Shown here piece by piece: positions 58,668-64,000 of a stretch of 64,000 nucleotides of DNA (its first letter is position 1; every line of letters starts with the position of its first letter). The position numbers and the translations under genes were made by a program. The notes under the pieces were generated by a model. The model was not told the DNA's origin. It did not search any database and saw nothing but the letters and a program-made list of their open reading frames with translations. This stretch comes from CAVVAL01 sp963740215 (GTDB lineage: Bacteria > Actinomycetota > Actinomycetes > Mycobacteriales > Cryptosporangiaceae): contig CAVUDJ010000017.1 of the NCBI GenBank assembly GCA_963740215.1, positions 124,001 to 188,000 on the forward strand, in the 5' to 3' direction.

Positions 58668-59942
58668 CTACGTCACCCGCGCCCGCTCGGCCGGGTAGTC
58701 GAGGTGGGCGCCGGCCTCCACCAGCGCGCGGAGCCGGTCGGCGGCGTCCCACACGTCCGTGAACGAGGTGGTGAGCGCGGCCAGGCCGAGCCGCACCCGG
58801 TCCGGGGTGCGGAAGTCCGGGATCACCTTGCCGCGCTCGATCAGCGCCTGGCATACCTGCCAGCCCTGCGGGTGGTGGAGGCTGACGTGTGACCCGCGAC
58901 GCTCCGCGTCACGCGGCGACGCCACCGTGAAGCCGAGCGGCGCCAGCCAGGCATCGGCCAGCTCCACGAGGTACGACGTGAGCGCCGAGCCCTTCCCACG
59001 CAGCCGGTCGACGCCCGCCTCCGCGAGGATCCGGACGCCCTCCTCGACGCCGTAGAGCCCCAACACCGGCGGCGTGCCGACGGCGAACCGATCAATGCTC
59101 GGCTCAGGGTCGTACCGGCCGCCCATCGCGAACTGGTCCCGCTGGCCGAACCAGCCCCAGATCGGCTGGCGTAGCTGTTCCTGCAGGTCGGAGCGGACGT
59201 AGAGGAACGCGGGGGCGCCCGGACCGCCGTTGAGGTACTTGTACGTGCATCCGACGGCCAGGTCGGCCCCCGAGGACGTGAGCGGCACCGGGACGCTGCC
59301 CGCGGAGTGCGACAGGTCCCAGAGCATCAGCGCGCCGGCGCGGTGTACCTGCGCGGTGACGGCTGCCATGTCAAGCAGGGCGCCCGAGCGGTACGCCACG
59401 TGCGACAGGCTGACCAGCGCGACATCGTCGTCGAGGGCTGCGTCGAGTGTGGCCGGGTCGAGCCCGGCGTCGATGTCGGAGTGGATCACCCGCAGCTCCA
59501 GGCCGCGCGCCTGCGCGAGCCCCTGGAAGACGTACAGGTCGGTGGGGAAGTTGTCGTCGTCGGTGATGATCACGCGGCGGTCGGGACGGGCGTCCAGCGC
59601 GGCGGCCGCCAGCTTGTACAGGTTGACCGTGGTGGAGTCACCGACCAGCACCTCGCCGGGGCGCGCCTCCAGCACGCCGGCGGCGATCGCGTCGCCCACC
59701 CGCCGCGGCAGCTCCACCCAGTCCGACCAGGACCGGATGAGCCCTCGTCCCCACTCGTCCTCGATCGCTGCTCCGATGCGGGCGGCTGTGGCGGCGGGGA
59801 GCCGGCCGAGGGAGTTGCCGTCGAGGTAGATCAGGTCCGGATCGGCGACCACGAACCGGTCGCGGAACGGGGCGAGCGGATCAGCGGCGTCGAGTTCTTC
59901 GGCGCGGGCCCGGGCGAGGTGGTCGGCGGGGTAGCTAGCCAT
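58668..59942 (-). CDS. kynU: Kynureninase
   Basis: A 424-residue PLP enzyme that cleaves kynurenine to anthranilate and alanine in tryptophan breakdown. Marks are YLDGNSLGRLP, EWGRGLIRSWSDW, GDSTTVNLYKLAAAAL, VSLSHVAYRSGALLDMA, WDLSHSAGSVPV, and the PLP Lys in GCTYKYLNGGPGAPAFLYV. The start ATG 59942 begins the family N-terminus ASYPADHLARARAEEL; the ORF upstream of it is not family-like. No other tryptophan-degradation gene is in the window. Confidence 0.95.
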   Translation of the reverse strand: MASYPADHLARARAEELDAADPLAPFRDRFVVADPDLIYLDGNSLGRLPAATAARIGAAIEDEWGRGLIRSWSDWVELPRRVGDAIAAGVLEARPGEVLVGDSTTVNLYKLAAAALDARPDRRVIITDDDNFPTDLYVFQGLAQARGLELRVIHSDIDAGLDPATLDAALDDDVALVSLSHVAYRSGALLDMAAVTAQVHRAGALMLWDLSHSAGSVPVPLTSSGADLAVGCTYKYLNGGPGAPAFLYVRSDLQEQLRQPIWGWFGQRDQFAMGGRYDPEPSIDRFAVGTPPVLGLYGVEEGVRILAEAGVDRLRGKGSALTSYLVELADAWLAPLGFTVASPRDAERRGSHVSLHHPQGWQVCQALIERGKVIPDFRTPDRVRLGLAALTTSFTDVWDAADRLRALVEAGAHLDYPAERARVT

Positions 59943-60072
59943 GGAGCCATCCTGCCCGGTGAGGCGAGTGCGACGCCCGTCACGGCGCGCCCACCCGAGG
60001 AGGTCTTCGGCGCTTGGCTCGGCTACCGTGAGCGTGTCCATCGCCCTATCTCAAGAGGATCGCCGACACCCG

Positions 60073-60312
60073 ATGACCATCATCGAGACCGTCCTCATCT
60101 TCGGGGTCGTGCCGCTCGCCGCCGCTGGCCTGCTGGCGCTGCTCGTGTTCGCCGGCGGCGCACGCCGTGCCCCGCGTTACCGTCCGGGGCGGCCGTTCGC
60201 GTTCTCGCCGGTGTGGTTCCTCGCCTCGCCGGACGGCAAGGGCGACACGCCCTCGCTCACGGCCGGCGTCCCCGCCGCTACCAGGAAGGGTGGCGCACGT
60301 GGCACCTGGTGA
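60073..60312 (+). CDS. ctaJ: CtaJ-like aa3-type cytochrome oxidase subunit
   Basis: A 79-residue protein with one N-terminal TM helix (TVLIFGVVPLAAAGLLALLV) followed by GGARRAPRYRPGRPFAFSPVWFLASPDG. This is the pattern of the small CtaJ subunit of the actinobacterial bc1-aa3 supercomplex. It overlaps the next gene. The assignment rests on sequence pattern and length, not on linkage to other oxidase genes. Confidence 0.7.
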   Translation: MTIIETVLIFGVVPLAAAGLLALLVFAGGARRAPRYRPGRPFAFSPVWFLASPDGKGDTPSLTAGVPAATRKGGARGTW

Positions 60313-60707
60313 CACCATCGCGCCGGTCGCGGCCACGGAAACCGCCGCTTCCAGCCCGTTCACGTCCCGCCAGCTGTTCCGCATCGACGAGGCGCTCGGC
60401 GCCGCGGACCGCGAGACCGGCTTGACCTTCAGCGTCTACGTAGGCGCGCTCGATGAGCCCACCCGCGAGTACGCGGAGGCGTTGCTCGACAGGCTTCCGG
60501 CACCGGCCGACTCGGTGCTGATCGCGGTCTCGCCGGAGCAGCGCGTTCTGGAGATCGTCACCGGGGAGCGCGCCGCTTCGCCGGCTCCCCGACCGGATGT
60601 GTGCGCTGGCGGCGCTCTCCATGACCGCCGCGTTCGGTGGGGGAGACCTCGCCGGCGGCATCATCACCGGCCTGCGCATGCTGGCCGACCAGGCCCGCAC
60701 GAAGTAG
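60299..60707 (+). CDS. DUF5130 family protein (frameshifted)
   Basis: A small TPM-domain-related protein, about 135 residues when one T near 60577 is removed. The first frame has FTSRQLFRIDEALGAADRE, TGLTFSVYVGALDEPTREYA and VLIAVSPEQRVLEIVTG. The second frame finishes MCALAALSMTAAFGGGDLAGGI and LRMLADQARTK. GTG 60299 has AGGAAGGG at 60283-60290. It is often next to ctaJ in actinobacteria, as here. The function is unknown. Confidence 0.7.
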
Positions 60708-60715
60708 TTGCTGGC

Positions 60716-60770
60716 TGTTCGCGGAAATCGCGCGGGCCGGGCCGGCGTGTCCGCGACATTTCCGCGAACA
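60716..60770. terminator. Palindrome between convergent genes (family P9)
   Basis: TGTTCGCGGAAAT (60716-60728) pairs perfectly with ATTTCCGCGAACA (60758-60770), with further pairing towards the centre. It lies between the stops of the DUF5130 gene (60707) and pepN (60797) and could end both transcripts. Confidence 0.7.
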
Positions 60771-60796
60771 CCCGGCCCGAACCCGGCCGACAAGCC

Positions 60797-63355
<2,559 letters not shown>

Positions 63356-63517
63356 GTCGGCGTGCTCCTTAGATAGCCGTGGATCGGGTATCGGTACCCG
63401 GGGTCTCCCTGTTCAACGCGGAAGTCTTCCACGCCGCTCCCGGTGCGTGGCATGCGGTTTCACAGGAATAGGTCCGATGCGCCGCGCGCTGCGTCGAAGG
63501 AGACCCGAGGAGGCGCT

Positions 63518-64000
63518 GTGAGCCCGGACCGTACGCCCGTCGATTTCTGGTTCGACCCCGTTTGCCCGTGGGCATGGATAACGTCGCGTTGGGTGCTCGA
63601 AGTTGCCGAGGTTCGCCCCGTCGACCCGCGCTTCCACGTGATGAGCCTGGCCGTGCTGAACGAGGGCCGCGAGCTCCCCGAGAAGTACGTGCAGCTCATG
63701 GAGAAGGCGTGGGGCCCGGTACGCGTGGTCATCGCGGCGGAGCAGGCGCACGGCAACAGTGTCGTCCTGCCCCTCTACACCGCGTTGGGCACGCGCATCC
63801 ACCTGCAGAAGCAGGAGCTCGGCCGCGACCTGTACCTCGATGCCTTGCACGAGGTCGGGTTGCCGGCCGAGCTGGCCGACGCCGCCGACACCGACCAGTA
63901 CGACGAGATCCTGCTCAAGAGCCACCACGATGGCATGGGCCCGGTCGGTACGGACGTGGGCACGCCGGTGATCCACCTACCCGGCCCTGACGGCGAACGG
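63518..64000 (+). CDS. DsbA-family mycothiol-dependent nitroreductase-like protein, N-terminal part
   Basis: The gene runs off the right edge. GTG 63518 has a strong ribosome site GAGGAGG at 63507-63513. The sequence is close to M. tuberculosis Rv2466c: DFWFDPVCPWAWITSRWVLEV, HVMSLAVLNEGRELPEKYV, AWGPVRVVIAAEQAHGN, LYTALGTRIHL and GTPVIHLPG. The family reduces nitro compounds or disulfides with mycothiol. The first active-site motif is CPWA, not CPWC, leaving only one catalytic Cys, which suggests a monothiol mechanism or an altered role. Confidence 0.85.
   Translation, partial: MSPDRTPVDFWFDPVCPWAWITSRWVLEVAEVRPVDPRFHVMSLAVLNEGRELPEKYVQLMEKAWGPVRVVIAAEQAHGNSVVLPLYTALGTRIHLQKQELGRDLYLDALHEVGLPAELADAADTDQYDEILLKSHHDGMGPVGTDVGTPVIHLPGPDGER

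Overview
The window is high-GC DNA from an actinobacterium. A SURF1 protein, a CtaJ-like cytochrome oxidase subunit, a DUF5130 protein, a mycothiol-type nitroreductase, a truncated haemoglobin, many GTG starts and GTGA/ATGA overlaps all fit a soil actinomycete. A member of the Micromonosporaceae or a relative is my best guess, which the sequence alone cannot prove.

Layout. 1-6.4 kb: the end of a LuxR-type regulator, small secreted proteins, an FG-GAP-like secreted protein, a NarL-type two-component pair, tRNA-Arg(TCT), a PfkB-like sugar kinase and a P-loop kinase. 6.4-13.6 kb: acetyltransferase, ssb, cobD(cbiB), cobQ, a repeat-rich hypothetical protein and a dienelactone hydrolase-like gene. 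14-18 kb: two secreted glucose/sorbosone dehydrogenase-like genes, one with F5/8C, FN3 and PEBP-like domains; both are broken by many frameshifts. 18.5-22 kb: SURF1, acetyltransferase, DUF1801 and alpha/beta hydrolase. 22.2-42.2 kb: a large cobalamin (B12) locus with two B12 riboswitches. 42.4-52.2 kb: otsA, a sugar ABC transporter without its ATPase, ettA, a thioesterase and an alpha-glucosidase. 52.2-64 kb: truncated haemoglobin, MFS transporter, MscS channel, HNH nuclease, CDF transporter, membrane protein kinase, kynureninase, ctaJ, DUF5130, aminopeptidase N and a partial Rv2466c-like nitroreductase.

The B12 genes cover most of the oxygen-dependent route: precorrin-2 synthesis (CysG/CobA-like), CobI-CobJ, CobG, CobM, CobK, CobE-CobL, CobH, CobB, a CobN plus ChlI-ChlD type cobaltochelatase, CobO, CobQ, CobD, CobC, BluB and CobT. 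CobF is absent and CbiD is present, a mix of the aerobic and anaerobic toolkits. CobU/CobP and CobS/CobV are not in this window. Strand switches inside the locus occur with overlapping 3' ends or with only 5 bp between divergent starts.

The most unusual signal is a collection of long palindromic elements in several sequence families, most present in two or three copies. Many sit where convergent genes end, as bidirectional terminators would. Others lie inside B12 coding regions and stay in frame. One family occurs in chlID, cobG and cobN, and two of those copies are read in the same frame to give nearly the same peptide. This resembles protein-coding palindromic elements such as the Rickettsia RPEs. 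No transposase or RAYT gene is visible here.

About ten genes carry frameshifts, mostly single-base indels that restore a conserved protein when corrected. Sequencing error is the simplest explanation for most of them, so frameshifted genes are annotated over their full extent.
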